From Agarophyton chilense (lineage: Eukaryota > Rhodophyta > Florideophyceae > Gracilariales > Gracilariaceae): DNA of 64,000 bases. Position numbers and translations under genes: made by a program. Below, one piece after another: positions 1-9,754 of this stretch. The notes below the pieces were generated by a model, which was given only the letters and a program-made list of their open reading frames with translations, was not told the DNA's origin and made no database searches. Location: contig JARGXX010000095.1 in NCBI GenBank assembly GCA_030374765.1, positions 1,426,001 to 1,490,000 on the forward strand. Reading direction: 5' to 3'. Each line of letters begins with the position of its first letter. The first letter of the stretch is position 1.

Positions 1-206
1 AGATTAAAAGAAAGCAAAATACTGCGGAATTATCAGATATAAGAGAACCTCACATTCTTCATCGGAGGGGAAATCCGCGCAAAGTAAGTTTACCCATACG
101 TGATCATTTTTGTTCTACAAACCTCACGCTACCCAAACAATTCGTACACTCGAATTCTGGCAGACTTCTTTCTCTTGTTAAAAAAGGAAGAGGCTCGACA
201 CCGCTA

Positions 207-1601
207 ATGACTATTCTTCACCCGGACAAAAATGAGTCGCATTCTGATTCTCACATATTCTCTGCTTTTGAAACAACTCGTGTAGGTTCTCACACGCCGC
301 ATCACGCCCTGTTTCCTCGACATTCACGTAGCAAGATGCACGAGCGATTGTCCCGTCCTGCCTTCGTGACATCACTTACACCGTGTTTTGTTCAACGAAA
401 CTCCATCCACGTTTTGAGAACGTGTCCCATACGAGCGCGTCATCAGACGACAAACCCTCATCCTAAGGCTTTGCTTGTTGACTTTTCCCCCTCTGATTTT
501 GAAATCCGCCGGGTAGTTGGTCAACAAGGATACGCCACCATAACCGACTGGGAGTACTATGTTCCAAAAGATCCTCTCGCACCGACAAGGACTGTCGAAT
601 CTAATGAACCATCCATTCGCTTGTACGAAGCCGTCATCACGGTATCGCGGCCCGCCATGTTTAACACACGTGTTTTGCTCAAAGAATTTCTGGCAGATGG
701 CGTTGAACTCGGGGTGAACGAAGCGGAAGCGTATAAAGCTCTTTACGAAGCTGACGGGGGTCCAGCTGCTATTGAACCGGATGTTGTGCCTGTGGCTACA
801 CTTCTTGGTTCTTTTCTGACAGACGAATCGTTTGGCGAACCATCTTTCAGACAAGCGTGGCGAAATCAGTTTCCCAATGTTCCGGATGCACCTCGTGTTG
901 GAGCTCCATTTCTTGTGTTCCGATGGGAAGGGCTGAAAACTGGGCTTCAATGTGCAGCGCCTCGAAATGATGCTGACGAGATCGGAAACAAGTTATTTGA
1001 TAGCATCTTTCGGCCGAACCTCCTGCGCAGACAGGCTGTTTTTGTGCGGAAGTTCATGCAGTTGAGTATCGACGCTTTGCTGTACCTGCATGGCACGGGC
1101 GGAATAGTACACAGATCAATAAGTCTGGCCAGCATACTGGTAAACACCATCGAATACAGATTGGCGAGCTCACTGCAAGTGAAACTCCGCGACTTCGGGT
1201 TTGCACGACCAGTAAGTGCATTAGTGACCGGAGAAAATCTCGAGCGCGCAAGAAAGGCTGGAGCCGTCACTCCCAGAGAAATAGCAGCATATCACTTTGG
1301 CGAAGATATTTATGCTCTTGGTTATGCTTTTCTTGAACTTATCTTCTCAACTTTTAGTGGCAAACCAGTGACTCAAGACAGATTTAAGAAACTATTCGAA
1401 GATACTTTCAAACTTGACGTCGTCCCATTCCGGGAATACTGTGCACAAGATCCTGACTGGGTAGCAGCTGTCGAATTTCTCGATGAACAAAACAAAAGTG
1501 GGTGGGATCTTCTCAAGGTCATGCTGAGCGCTCGAAATAGTTTCAAAGACGTGTCGCTCAAAGACATTCAGCTTCTCTCTTTCTTGAAAGATGACGCATG
1601 A
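207..1601 (+). CDS. Divergent protein-kinase-like protein, probably plastid-targeted
   Basis: A single-exon ORF of 464 aa begins with ATG at 207. The first ~85 residues are rich in Ser, His and Arg with few acidic residues, as in a transit peptide. The kinase fold is recognisable. A candidate ATP-binding Lys is near residue 159 (VLLKEFL). The catalytic loop is VHRSISLASILVN at 301-313. The metal-binding DFG is at 329-331 and is followed by FARP. The catalytic Asp of the usual HRD is replaced by Ser (HRS), so the protein may be a pseudokinase or use an altered mechanism. The region before the kinase lobe (89-250) resembles plant chloroplast kinase-superfamily proteins of unknown substrate, from memory only. 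No neighbour suggests a pathway. Kinase fold is fairly sure; targeting and activity are inferred. Confidence 0.75.
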   Translation: MTILHPDKNESHSDSHIFSAFETTRVGSHTPHHALFPRHSRSKMHERLSRPAFVTSLTPCFVQRNSIHVLRTCPIRARHQTTNPHPKALLVDFSPSDFEIRRVVGQQGYATITDWEYYVPKDPLAPTRTVESNEPSIRLYEAVITVSRPAMFNTRVLLKEFLADGVELGVNEAEAYKALYEADGGPAAIEPDVVPVATLLGSFLTDESFGEPSFRQAWRNQFPNVPDAPRVGAPFLVFRWEGLKTGLQCAAPRNDADEIGNKLFDSIFRPNLLRRQAVFVRKFMQLSIDALLYLHGTGGIVHRSISLASILVNTIEYRLASSLQVKLRDFGFARPVSALVTGENLERARKAGAVTPREIAAYHFGEDIYALGYAFLELIFSTFSGKPVTQDRFKKLFEDTFKLDVVPFREYCAQDPDWVAAVEFLDEQNKSGWDLLKVMLSARNSFKDVSLKDIQLLSFLKDDA

Positions 1602-3405
1602 ATTTCCTTGTTCAACGAAAGCACGTTTACTACCTCGCGGAGGCTATTTGACCAATTTTGATGACAATCGCTCCTTGTTTTCAGACTGCGTGACATGGAG
1701 TTAACATGGGGTCAGGACAACAATCTTAAGTCTTGCGCTAAGTCTATCAATACAAGAATGTAGTTCTTGAAACATAGCGTGTACTTTCTTCCAGGACGGC
1801 GAAGAAGTAATAATTATAAAGCGTTTGCATTCAAGAAACACCCAGTCTTTTCTGATGAACCTAGACGAGTTGACATTAACTTTTTGAATAGAAATGTATG
1901 AGTTTCATGACGCTATTGTCATACATCTCAACCCATTCTAAGATGCCCTCAAGGTTGTCAATATTTAGGATCAAAGCCTGAGGCGGGCACAGGTCAGCAG
2001 CGTAAATTGTTTTGTGGCACACGAAGAATTCTTTCGAAGTACGGAGATAGCTTGGCTTTTCTGAAGAGGGAAGCTTTCTCTAATTCCGATTTTGTTTAAA
2101 GAATTCCACCGACACATGGTATGAATTTGCCTTTGCCAGACGGTTGCAGAAAGGCAGGTACCTTCCCACAACCCTTTGCGAGTTTCGGAACTCTCAACCG
2201 TGTCTTAGAGAAAGGAATTCTCTTTCGTCATCCCTCAATTATGTGTTCGAGTATGTATATGGAAAGCGAAAGAATTGAAGTGCACCCCGCCTAAATCTCG
2301 AAAAGCGTATGTGTTTGTGTGTCCACCACTAGCTAGCTGTTTGAAGTGAAGAGGCATTCGAAGCATAGGGGGCCATCACATATTATCAACAGTTTCGTCG
2401 AAATTGTGTCGTATCGCACTTCGCCTGTGATGAACTATGGTGCCCAGTATTTGATAGGAGACCAAGTTGGGTGCCCGTCAAATCTCTGTTTTCCATCGCC
2501 AGGGATGCATTCTACATAATTCGATTGGGACTGTTGTCCGTCGTAGCGATCCTGCAAGGAAGTCCAATGGTTCTCGCTCACAACAGTCCAGATTAACGAT
2601 CTGTGACCGTTCTCACAACCTTTATGACATTTCAATTCAACCCACTAAAAACATTCATGATCATGGCTCACAAGTGCGAACTCTTCTTGAGCCCGTTCGA
2701 TGTTCTAAGGTCCATATTCCACTGGTCAGATTGTTGCGTGGAACAGATATGGAGCAGTGCGCATGTGGTTTTGGAATTTGATTTTGTCAGCATTCGAACT
2801 TGGCGAGGAGGTAGTTCCGAAAAAGAATGCTAGAAACAATCTGATTTCCACCTTGCTCTCGTTTTGCAATCTTACTGTAAACTGACTGCTAAAGAGCAGG
2901 CCCTGATTGCAGTCCTGAGACCTGATATTGCAATTAATTGCTATTCAATCGATTGTAACCCAAGATTGCACACAGCAACATTGGGTTGTGCTCTGTGACA
3001 TAGATGTGCTTGGTTCCTCTGCTGTAGGTTGCCGATTTTGAGAGCTGCGACTCGGGCAAAAAATCCATACCAGTTCAAGGCAGAATCTAAGACCGGCATG
3101 GAGCGTTCAAAGTTGTGTAGACATCGGCCTCGCCGTGACTAAGCGTAAAAATCGCAGAAAGTCATGCAGTACAAAGAAGAATTCACGAGAACAAAAAAGA
3201 AGGGTGGTTGATCATGTTTGACTCTCTTTCACTAACTAGAGGGCATTCAGGAAAGCTACAGTGAGTGTAGATTACATGGATGCGAGAAAAATGTGCAGTT
3301 AAGTTTCTGATTGAAATTAAGAGCTCAATGACATTGCGTAACCCTGTGGTGTATTCCGTGCCGCTTTGCGCTTAATCGTTAACAATCAGCGAGACGGAGA
3401 GTTCT
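1602..3405. other. Intergenic stretch without a convincing gene
   Basis: About 1.8 kb between the kinase-like gene and the DUF1995 gene. Only short ORFs (up to ~104 codons) with no recognisable motif or biased composition are present. I see no tRNA, tandem repeat or inverted repeat of note. Confidence 0.5.
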
Positions 3406-4479
3406 CTACGAACGCCAGTTCTGAGACAGTGCCTTCGATCGATCATCCTCCCACCAAGTTGTCGATTTGTACCCTTTGGAGAAAAAGGACGCATCCTTCC
3501 CAGCAACGCCATCAATCCTCAAACCGTCTGTTAAGATGTCCCTGACCTGGCCCAGGGGAGGTCGTTCTCCCAGCGTGGTTAGCCGTTCATAGTTACCGGC
3601 TGCAGTATCCAACAAAACTTGGTACGGACCGGGGAACACCTTGTACAGAGCGCCCGAAAAGTTGACCACGTATGGCGGGCGAGTCATTGATCTGGAATAG
3701 GTTCGCGTCCGCAGGTAGTAGACCGGTAAGACCTTGCTCAAAAACCGAAAATGCAGGTCTTTTCGCGGAAACGCAGGAAGCCCAAGGTCGCCGCGTGATG
3801 TATCCAACTTGAGATTGAAAAGAATGACAGGACGCTCTCCCACTGCGTTGACGAGGCGTTCGACATCAGGAAGTTCTTGACAGGATGCTCCAAGCACTAT
3901 AAAAATATCATCTTCATCCCTGACTGCAATTTCGAGCTCAGGTCGAACCCACAAGCGCTCCAGAAATGAGCCAACATTGGCATCTTTGACGGCACTGAAT
4001 CGAACGTTTTCCATCGGTTCGTCACTTTCGTTGTTGAGTTCGACAGCTCGGTCCTTTTCAATGAGATCAGGAAATGCGATAGCGACGCGTTTTCCTTCGG
4101 CTGCAAACTTTGAGGAAAAGTCGATGGCAAGTCGGATATTGGCGTCTGAAACGTCGTAGGCTCCCACGGCGGAACTCTCCAATTGGGCAGCTGGCAGTGG
4201 AGGGAACTCCACCTCCAGGATGCGGAATCCAGCTTTGATGGCATCAGCCACAGCTTTCTGGGCTTGTGTTATGGCCTGGTAGAACGTAGAAGGGGGAGGA
4301 GCAAGGTCCTGCGTGACCCTGGTCGGGGGTTGCGTTTCGGGGGGGTTGGCAGCGGAACAGGAGACAAATGTTGACGCACGACCACGAGGTCGGCTCCATC
4401 GAGACAGCGGTTGGGATATTTTCCCAGAGCCAGTGCGAAGCCCCAGGAACGACTTCGAGATTGGGGCGATGAACGCCAT
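3406..4479 (-). CDS. DUF1995 / LPA3-like plastid protein
   Basis: The ORF is open from 4605, but the ATG at 4479 (MAFIAPISKSF) is preferred because it starts a basic, Ser-rich transit-like leader of ~45 residues; the product is then 357 aa. The following segment, FYQAITQAQKAVADAI and ILEVEFPPLP, is typical of the DUF1995 family. Family members in plants include LPA3, which helps photosystem II assembly. The remainder (FIVLGASCQELPDVERLV, ILFNLKLDTSRGDLG, then a C-terminal part with YVVNFSGALYKVFPGPYQVLL) also fits that family. It is transcribed divergently from the membrane protein gene starting at 4911, sharing about 430 bp. The family is fairly sure; a role in photosynthetic assembly is inferred. 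Confidence 0.75.
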   Translation of the reverse strand: MAFIAPISKSFLGLRTGSGKISQPLSRWSRPRGRASTFVSCSAANPPETQPPTRVTQDLAPPPSTFYQAITQAQKAVADAIKAGFRILEVEFPPLPAAQLESSAVGAYDVSDANIRLAIDFSSKFAAEGKRVAIAFPDLIEKDRAVELNNESDEPMENVRFSAVKDANVGSFLERLWVRPELEIAVRDEDDIFIVLGASCQELPDVERLVNAVGERPVILFNLKLDTSRGDLGLPAFPRKDLHFRFLSKVLPVYYLRTRTYSRSMTRPPYVVNFSGALYKVFPGPYQVLLDTAAGNYERLTTLGERPPLGQVRDILTDGLRIDGVAGKDASFFSKGYKSTTWWEDDRSKALSQNWRS

Positions 4480-4910
4480 GCTAAAGAGAGCTAGTGAGTA
4501 CAAGATGAAGCATGGCCATCGAGGTCTCGTGTATCTATCGCTCGCTACCCTTTGGCAATCCTGTTGAACGGCATGCGCAATCTCCGTTCGTTGTGTACTG
4601 ATCACTCACAACAGGCCAAGTGTCTCCCCAGCGTCCTCCTGCCAACCAGCGCAAGGCAACCACAGGGATCCGAACAGAGCTGTAAGGATATCAAGCACTG
4701 TCAGCCTGCGCGACCCAGCCGGTGTGTTGCATTGAGCGCAGACCGCTGGTGGCTTGCTGACATTCATCGTAGCTGGGCTTCACCGCGCAACCCCATTGCG
4801 TCGTGCCCCCTGGGCAAGGTTTCGCGCTACGGCGTTCAGCGGCGTTCATCTTGTTTGGAAACAATAACCTTTGTATCTTCCTGGGTGCGCAGCATTGCGT
4901 CTCTGCTCTC

Positions 4911-6128
4911 ATGATTCGCCGCTTTTACGTTTCCCTCCTGCTTGCGCTCGCGCTTCTTGTTTCCGTATGGGGAGAGGAGGAACTTGATCTGCAGAGCATG
5001 TCATCGGCACAGCTATCTGACTTGGAAAAAAAGTTGGGCGGCGAGGTTGCTGATCGCACCAAGGAGCTCGACACCATTCGCGAGGACATAAAAAATCTCA
5101 AGGACCAACAGGCCGCCATTGATGAAGAGGCACAGCACTTGCAGGGCGCCAAGGAGTGGGAACTGAAGGAAAAAGAGAAGCGCGAGAAGGAGCTGGTGGC
5201 TGCCAAGAACGACGTCCTCGCCAAACAAGATTCTATCGCCAGAATGTCCACGCAGGTCGCCTCTCTCAAGGATCATATTCAGCAGTTTGAAACTCGACTT
5301 CAACTCCTTAACCAGGAGAAGGATTCCACCGAGAAGAGGTTTCACGATCCAACACTAGCTGATGTCCTCGAGTCGCGTTCGCACAATTGGGGCAATGTGT
5401 CACGAAATCTTTTAAACAAGACCATGACAGATGTCGTACCAATCTTCTCCGACATCTCTGAAACAGCACGTACCTATCGCCGCCAAGTTTCTAGAACTTC
5501 AAAGCCTCTTGAAGTGCTCACTTCGTTGTTCATCTACGCCTTCATGATCCTCGCAGCCGTTTCAGTGTACAGAATATATTCGAAAGTGAAGGGAAAGCTC
5601 ACTATCGCGCGACTACTCTTTTTGGGCGATGTATTCTGCGCCTGCTTCTGGCTTGTTATGTTGATATGTTTTATCGTTTTGTTCGATGATCCTCTTTATG
5701 TCATGAAGCACCGATTCTCTACAGCCTTTTTCTTGTTTCAGTTGGTCGCATGCTTTTCGTACATTAACTTCGTCCTGCTTCGTGTTCTAGTTTTGGCATC
5801 CAAGATGACTCTGGGTGCTCTTGGCGAAACCTTGGGCGTCGTCGTGGTAGGTCATCACTACTACGTCAGAGTCTGGCAACCAGCGATTCTTGACAGACCC
5901 TTCCGAGGTACCTTCTTTTATTACTTTTGTTATTGTTGGTTGTTTACCGCCTTTGCATACAGCAGAATCCAAGAATTTGCACCCCTCAAGCAATTGAGAG
6001 GTCCAAAGCTCCCACCTCTAATGTGGCTTCGAGTACTGTTTGCAAGATTTACGGCGCGTGGGGTACCAGACGGAGATATCGAGAACATTCCATATGAAGA
6101 CTCCGACGACGAAGGCCACGAACGTTAA
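4911..6128 (+). CDS. Signal-peptide, coiled-coil, multi-span membrane protein of unknown function
   Basis: The ATG at 4911 starts a textbook signal peptide (MIRRFYVSLLLALALLVSVWG), so I prefer it to the longer open frame; the product is 405 aa. Residues ~25-140 form a charged heptad-rich coiled coil (KKLGGEVADRTKELDTIRED and on). About four or five hydrophobic segments follow between residues ~200 and 360, including PLEVLTSLFIYAFMILAAVSV and LLFLGDVFCACFWLVMLICF. The C-terminus is acidic (EDSDDEGHER). This predicts a luminal or extracellular coiled coil joined to a membrane bundle in the secretory pathway. I considered TMEM120 but see no real match. The gene is sure as coding; function is unknown. 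Confidence 0.75.
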   Translation: MIRRFYVSLLLALALLVSVWGEEELDLQSMSSAQLSDLEKKLGGEVADRTKELDTIREDIKNLKDQQAAIDEEAQHLQGAKEWELKEKEKREKELVAAKNDVLAKQDSIARMSTQVASLKDHIQQFETRLQLLNQEKDSTEKRFHDPTLADVLESRSHNWGNVSRNLLNKTMTDVVPIFSDISETARTYRRQVSRTSKPLEVLTSLFIYAFMILAAVSVYRIYSKVKGKLTIARLLFLGDVFCACFWLVMLICFIVLFDDPLYVMKHRFSTAFFLFQLVACFSYINFVLLRVLVLASKMTLGALGETLGVVVVGHHYYVRVWQPAILDRPFRGTFFYYFCYCWLFTAFAYSRIQEFAPLKQLRGPKLPPLMWLRVLFARFTARGVPDGDIENIPYEDSDDEGHER

Positions 6129-6316
6129 TGGTTATCTTCGGTAAGAAAAGTCTCACCACAGGTCACTCTTTTCCATGCTGGGAACGGGTCTCAGCTCTGG
6201 CAGTTATGTAAAACAACCAAGACTGCGCTAACATCAAAATTTAGGAACCTCGGTATGTTATCACTGCATTAATTCACTCATTCATTCCGTCTTCATACCC
6301 TGAGCCCACTTCTTGG

Positions 6317-6892
6317 TCAAAGCTCTCCGCATTGCACAATCTTGCCCTCCAAAATGGGTCGACTTTTATTATCTACAGAAACGTTTTCCAGCTTTCTAAC
6401 CACATGCATCGACTCTTCGTTAGCAACTTTGCCGAACACAACATGTTTTCCGTCAAGAAAAGGGCATTGTCTGCACGTGATATAGAACTGACAACCGTTG
6501 GTGTTGGGGCCACTGTTTGCCATGGCGAGAATACCAGCCCCAGAATGACGGAAGGCCCCGAGAGATTCATCTTTAAAAGCGATTTCTCCATATATGGACA
6601 TGCAGCCTGTGCCGTCGCCATTGACAAAGTCGCCCCCTTGTATCATGAAGCCTTTCACAATTCTGTGAAAAAGAACATCTTTGTAGCCGATTGGCTTGCT
6701 ATTCTTCCTGTATTCACCAGTGCAAAACTGGCGAAAATTCTCGGCTGTCTTGGGGCATACATCTGCGAAAAGTTCCATTGTTATACGTCCAATTTCTTCG
6801 TCTCCAATTTTTACGTCGAAGAATACGATCGGATTCTGTTCATCATGGTGATTAAGGGCGTCCGTGGGATCTCCAATTGGAATTGTCGTCAT
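6317..6892 (-). CDS. Cyclophilin-type peptidyl-prolyl isomerase, PPIH-like
   Basis: A 191-aa single-exon cyclophilin. It starts at ATG 6892 with a ~20-residue extension before the domain ([19 protein letters not shown]). Catalytic-site residues are present: [15 protein letters not shown] (Arg77, Phe82, Gln85) and the [17 protein letters not shown] segment. Order and spacing, including [15 protein letters not shown], match the spliceosome-associated cyclophilin H (USA-CYP) better than cyclophilin A, so it probably acts in the nucleus on U4/U6 snRNP. The Trp before LDGKHVVFG that controls cyclosporin binding is Phe here (Phe145). The family is certain; the PPIH assignment is likely. Confidence 0.9.
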   Translation of the reverse strand: MTTIPIGDPTDALNHHDEQNPIVFFDVKIGDEEIGRITMELFADVCPKTAENFRQFCTGEYRKNSKPIGYKDVLFHRIVKGFMIQGGDFVNGDGTGCMSIYGEIAFKDESLGAFRHSGAGILAMANSGPNTNGCQFYITCRQCPFLDGKHVVFGKVANEESMHVVRKLENVSVDNKSRPILEGKIVQCGEL

Positions 6893-7331
6893 ACTTGCGT
6901 AAAACGTGATTGTTTTTCTTTCTGCCCTACGTGTCCTTCGTATTTAAAATCATAAGACACCCTTTAGCGTATCTACATGTACTAAGATTGCGCATTTGAA
7001 TGAATCTCGCGATCCTTCCGAAATCCCGAGGCGGTCGTACCGCTAAAGAAAACAAAGATGGAGCGGATCAAATACGGCCGAATGAAACGTATCCTTCGTC
7101 CGGGATTAGACGGTACAAGGGATAGTAAAAATATGTAGCTCTACCTTGGCTTCGAAGAGATTTGAAAAGCACTCAAGATGCTGGCGTGTGATCGAGGAAA
7201 TCCGGTATCTCTAAATTCGCCGAAAGCCCGAAATTGCACAGGTCTCATTCCCTGCTTCGTTCTACTTTAGGGTATTCAGAAAATAATTATAAAAACTGAT
7301 ATACGAAAACCTTCGAAGCACAATTGAAGAA

Positions 7332-7433
7332 GTCACATTAGCTCAGTCGGCAGAGCGCAGGTCTCATAATCACCAAGCAATCCTGAGGTCGCGAGTTCAA
7401 GACTCCAAGAGGAGCGAACGCCTCGCATGTGGC
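7332..7433 (+). tRNA. tRNA-Met (CAU), elongator type, with two putative introns
   Basis: Acceptor 7332-7338 pairs fully with 7427-7433 (one G-U). The D-stem GCTC/GAGC is at 7341-7344 and 7353-7356. The anticodon CAT is at 7365-7367 in loop CTCATAA. The 5' anticodon strand CAGGT (7358-7362) pairs with TCCTG (7381-7385) only if 11 nt (7369-7379) are removed at the canonical 37/38 site, leaving the U31-U39 mismatch also seen in animal elongator tRNA-Met. The T-stem GCGAG (7391-7395) pairs with CTCGC (7422-7426) only if 19 nt (about 7401-7419) are removed from the T-loop, giving loop TTCAAGC. The removed 19 nt contain a CTCC/GGAG hairpin. The resulting 72-nt cloverleaf is complete. The exact T-loop cut is ambiguous by one or two bases. 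Confidence 0.8.
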
Positions 7434-7738
7434 TTACGCTTTAATCTTTTTGCGAAGCAACTCTGCTGATTGAAAGACAGGCATCCGACGGCGAAATGGG
7501 CGAGTTGTTCCGTGTAGAGCATTGTATGTAGGATGAACTAATTCAGTAATACCCTTCGAAGGGTACTTGATACGTTTCAAACCGATGTAAACCTCTTGAA
7601 ACGTTCTGTTTTATTCAAAAAGTTTTGGACATTTCCATAATGTTAACCCCAATTTTATATGATTTCTCATCGATGCTTGAGAGCTCGGGAAAAGTCCTTC
7701 GGCATCTGCAACAGATAGCACATTGCTCACGGTGAAAG
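7434..7738. other. Intergenic stretch between tRNA-Met and biotin synthase
   Basis: About 300 bp, AT-rich towards the biotin synthase start. It probably holds that gene's promoter and leader. No specific element is recognised. Confidence 0.4.
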
Positions 7739-8926
7739 ATGGCATTCAGACTGACATCAAGGAGCTTTTTATCGAGCACGCATTGCCGTTGGATTTCCGG
7801 CGGAAAAGCGCCATCATCTCAGGTGTCAGAGACAGTCACGCCGTCGGCTGCAATTCCTTTACCACCTTCCACTACCGCCCGCAGCTCATTTATAGAAACC
7901 GAAACACTGGATGCAAGGTATCCTGTGCGCCATGATTGGTCCCGAGAAGAGGTAACACACATTTATCATAAACCATTGCTTGATTTAGTCTATCATGGTG
8001 CAACAGCTCATCGAATTTACTTCGATCCGCGGGAAGTACAAAAATGTACTCTGTTATCGATTAAGACCGGGGGGTGTCCGGAAGACTGTAAATATTGCTC
8101 TCAAAGCTCAAGATACGAGACGAACATTAAGGCAGAGAAACTTATGGAGTTTGACGATGTAGTAGAAAAGGCTAGAGAAGCTAAGCAGGCTGGCTCGACG
8201 AGGTTTTGCATGGGAGCAGCATGGAGAGGTGTTTCACAAGTCGGCCCTAGGCAGTTTGGACGCGTGCTTAACATGGTGAAAGAAATTCGAGGAATGGGCA
8301 TGGAAGTTTGTGCGACTTTGGGTTTACTGAACAAAGAACAAGCTGTTGCTTTGAAGGAAGCGGGCTTGACTGCGTACAATCATAATTTAGACACATCGAA
8401 AGAGTATTATTCTCAAGTGATAACTTCACGTGTTTACGAGGATCGTCTCCAGACGTTGGAGAATGTGCGTCAAGCAGGAATATCTGTCTGCTGTGGGGGT
8501 ATCATTGGTTTAGGCGAAAGGCATGAAGATCGAATTTCATTGCTTCATACGTTGTCAACATTAACAGAGCACCCTGAAAGCGTTCCCGTTAATGCATTGG
8601 TGGCGAATGCTGGTACTCCGTTGGAAAAAGCCAAGCCAATAGGAGTATGGGATCTTTGCCGCATGATTGCGACTGCACGTGTTGTGATGCCGCGCTCCAT
8701 GGTGCGACTTAGTGCCGGCAGGGTGTCGCTGTCAGAAGCAGAACAGGCATTGTGCTTCATGGCCGGAGCAAATTCAATATTCACCGGTGAGAAGCTTTTG
8801 ACAACACCGAACCCCGAGTTTGACAGGGACGCGAACATGATGAAAACGCTTGGTCTCGTCGGCAAGCGTCCTTTCTTCTATGAGGAGGCGTATGAGAGAA
8901 GAACTGAACACGACAGTGTACTATAA
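7739..8926 (+). CDS. bioB: Biotin synthase (radical SAM)
   Basis: A 395-aa single-exon ORF from ATG 7739. Biotin synthase inserts sulfur into dethiobiotin, the last step of biotin synthesis. The radical-SAM cluster motif GGCPEDCKYCSQSSRY carries Cys113, Cys117 and Cys120. Other family signatures are YNHNLDTSKEYY, CCGGIIGLGE, VPVNALVANAGTPLE, RLSAGRVSLSEAEQALCFMAGANSIFTGEKLLTT. The first ~55 residues (MAFRLTSRSFLSSTHCRWIS...) are basic and Ser-rich, as expected of a mitochondrial presequence; plant BIO2 is mitochondrial. Length equals plant BIO2 plus presequence. The gene looks intact. Identity is very sure, targeting likely. Confidence 0.96.
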   Translation: MAFRLTSRSFLSSTHCRWISGGKAPSSQVSETVTPSAAIPLPPSTTARSSFIETETLDARYPVRHDWSREEVTHIYHKPLLDLVYHGATAHRIYFDPREVQKCTLLSIKTGGCPEDCKYCSQSSRYETNIKAEKLMEFDDVVEKAREAKQAGSTRFCMGAAWRGVSQVGPRQFGRVLNMVKEIRGMGMEVCATLGLLNKEQAVALKEAGLTAYNHNLDTSKEYYSQVITSRVYEDRLQTLENVRQAGISVCCGGIIGLGERHEDRISLLHTLSTLTEHPESVPVNALVANAGTPLEKAKPIGVWDLCRMIATARVVMPRSMVRLSAGRVSLSEAEQALCFMAGANSIFTGEKLLTTPNPEFDRDANMMKTLGLVGKRPFFYEEAYERRTEHDSVL

Positions 8927-9754
8927 GCTTCACAATGATTTATAGATGGAAAAGAGGAATCGCTTGAAGAGCTCATACTGCAAGGCTTATGGTTTGTGCT
9001 GTGATTCTGGAAGTTGCATGTTTGTAACTATTGAGATGCCAGTATGCATTATTTTTTTGATAAAAAACCTTGGATTGAGAGCAAGATTGTGGATGATTGT
9101 CATGCATTGTGTTTTGGACTAGTTCGAGGAGAAGGGAGGGCTAAGCCCCCTTAAACTTGTACCAAGGTTGAATCCTTGCACGTTTCGGGCGTGACGTGTA
9201 CAAAGTAATCCTCTTTAGAACGAGAGCTGCGCGCCGTGTCGGACCATGGACAAGAAAGCCAGGAGAGAAACCTATTGAGGTCGAAAAAAACCTCGAAGCA
9301 TGTAGGTTACAAATCGCACTCGACGAGAATAAAGGCTTGGCAGGGGTAGGGCAGACTTGGCAGGCTTTGCACACACCCTTCGTAACCTAACCTCATCTGC
9401 TTCCACGCAGCAGTGCACACGCACGTGACCCCAAAACTTGCGCGGCGCATCCGCCACCACTCCGCGCGTTTCATTGGACGCTGCAAACACGGTTGTTGCA
9501 AGCGTGCGCCAATCACTTGGCACACATTCCACGAGATAATGCGCCTGCACCGCGATCTTTCGTACGGAGTTGTCCTCGCACCAACCGCAGCGCTGAGCTG
9601 GCACGCACGTGGCTTCCGCTTTGCTGTAGCAGCGTCGCCCCGTCTCGCTATAAGACCTGCTGTCGTCAGCGACCTGCCTTGCACTCCCCACTTCTCACTT
9701 CTTCGTCCTTCTCGTCTCTCACTTGCGTCACCGCTTTGCTTCGTCGCGTCCATC
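8927..9754. other. Intergenic stretch and leader of the ABM-like gene
   Basis: About 830 bp. The last ~350 bp have a strongly C-rich upper strand, like the leaders of several genes in this window. Long ORFs seen here on either strand begin with non-ATG codons or are composition artefacts. Confidence 0.4.

Noticed and set aside
2467-2833. Two overlapping ORFs in the first intergenic region
   Set aside because: First ORF starts without ATG; no domain, no biased codon pattern.
4911-6128. TMEM120 identity for the coiled-coil membrane protein
   Set aside because: Only the general layout agrees; characteristic TMEM120 segments are not present and this protein has a cleavable-looking signal peptide.
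7332-7433. Circularly permuted tRNA gene
   Set aside because: 5' and 3' acceptor strands occur in normal order; only internal inserts are needed to complete the fold.
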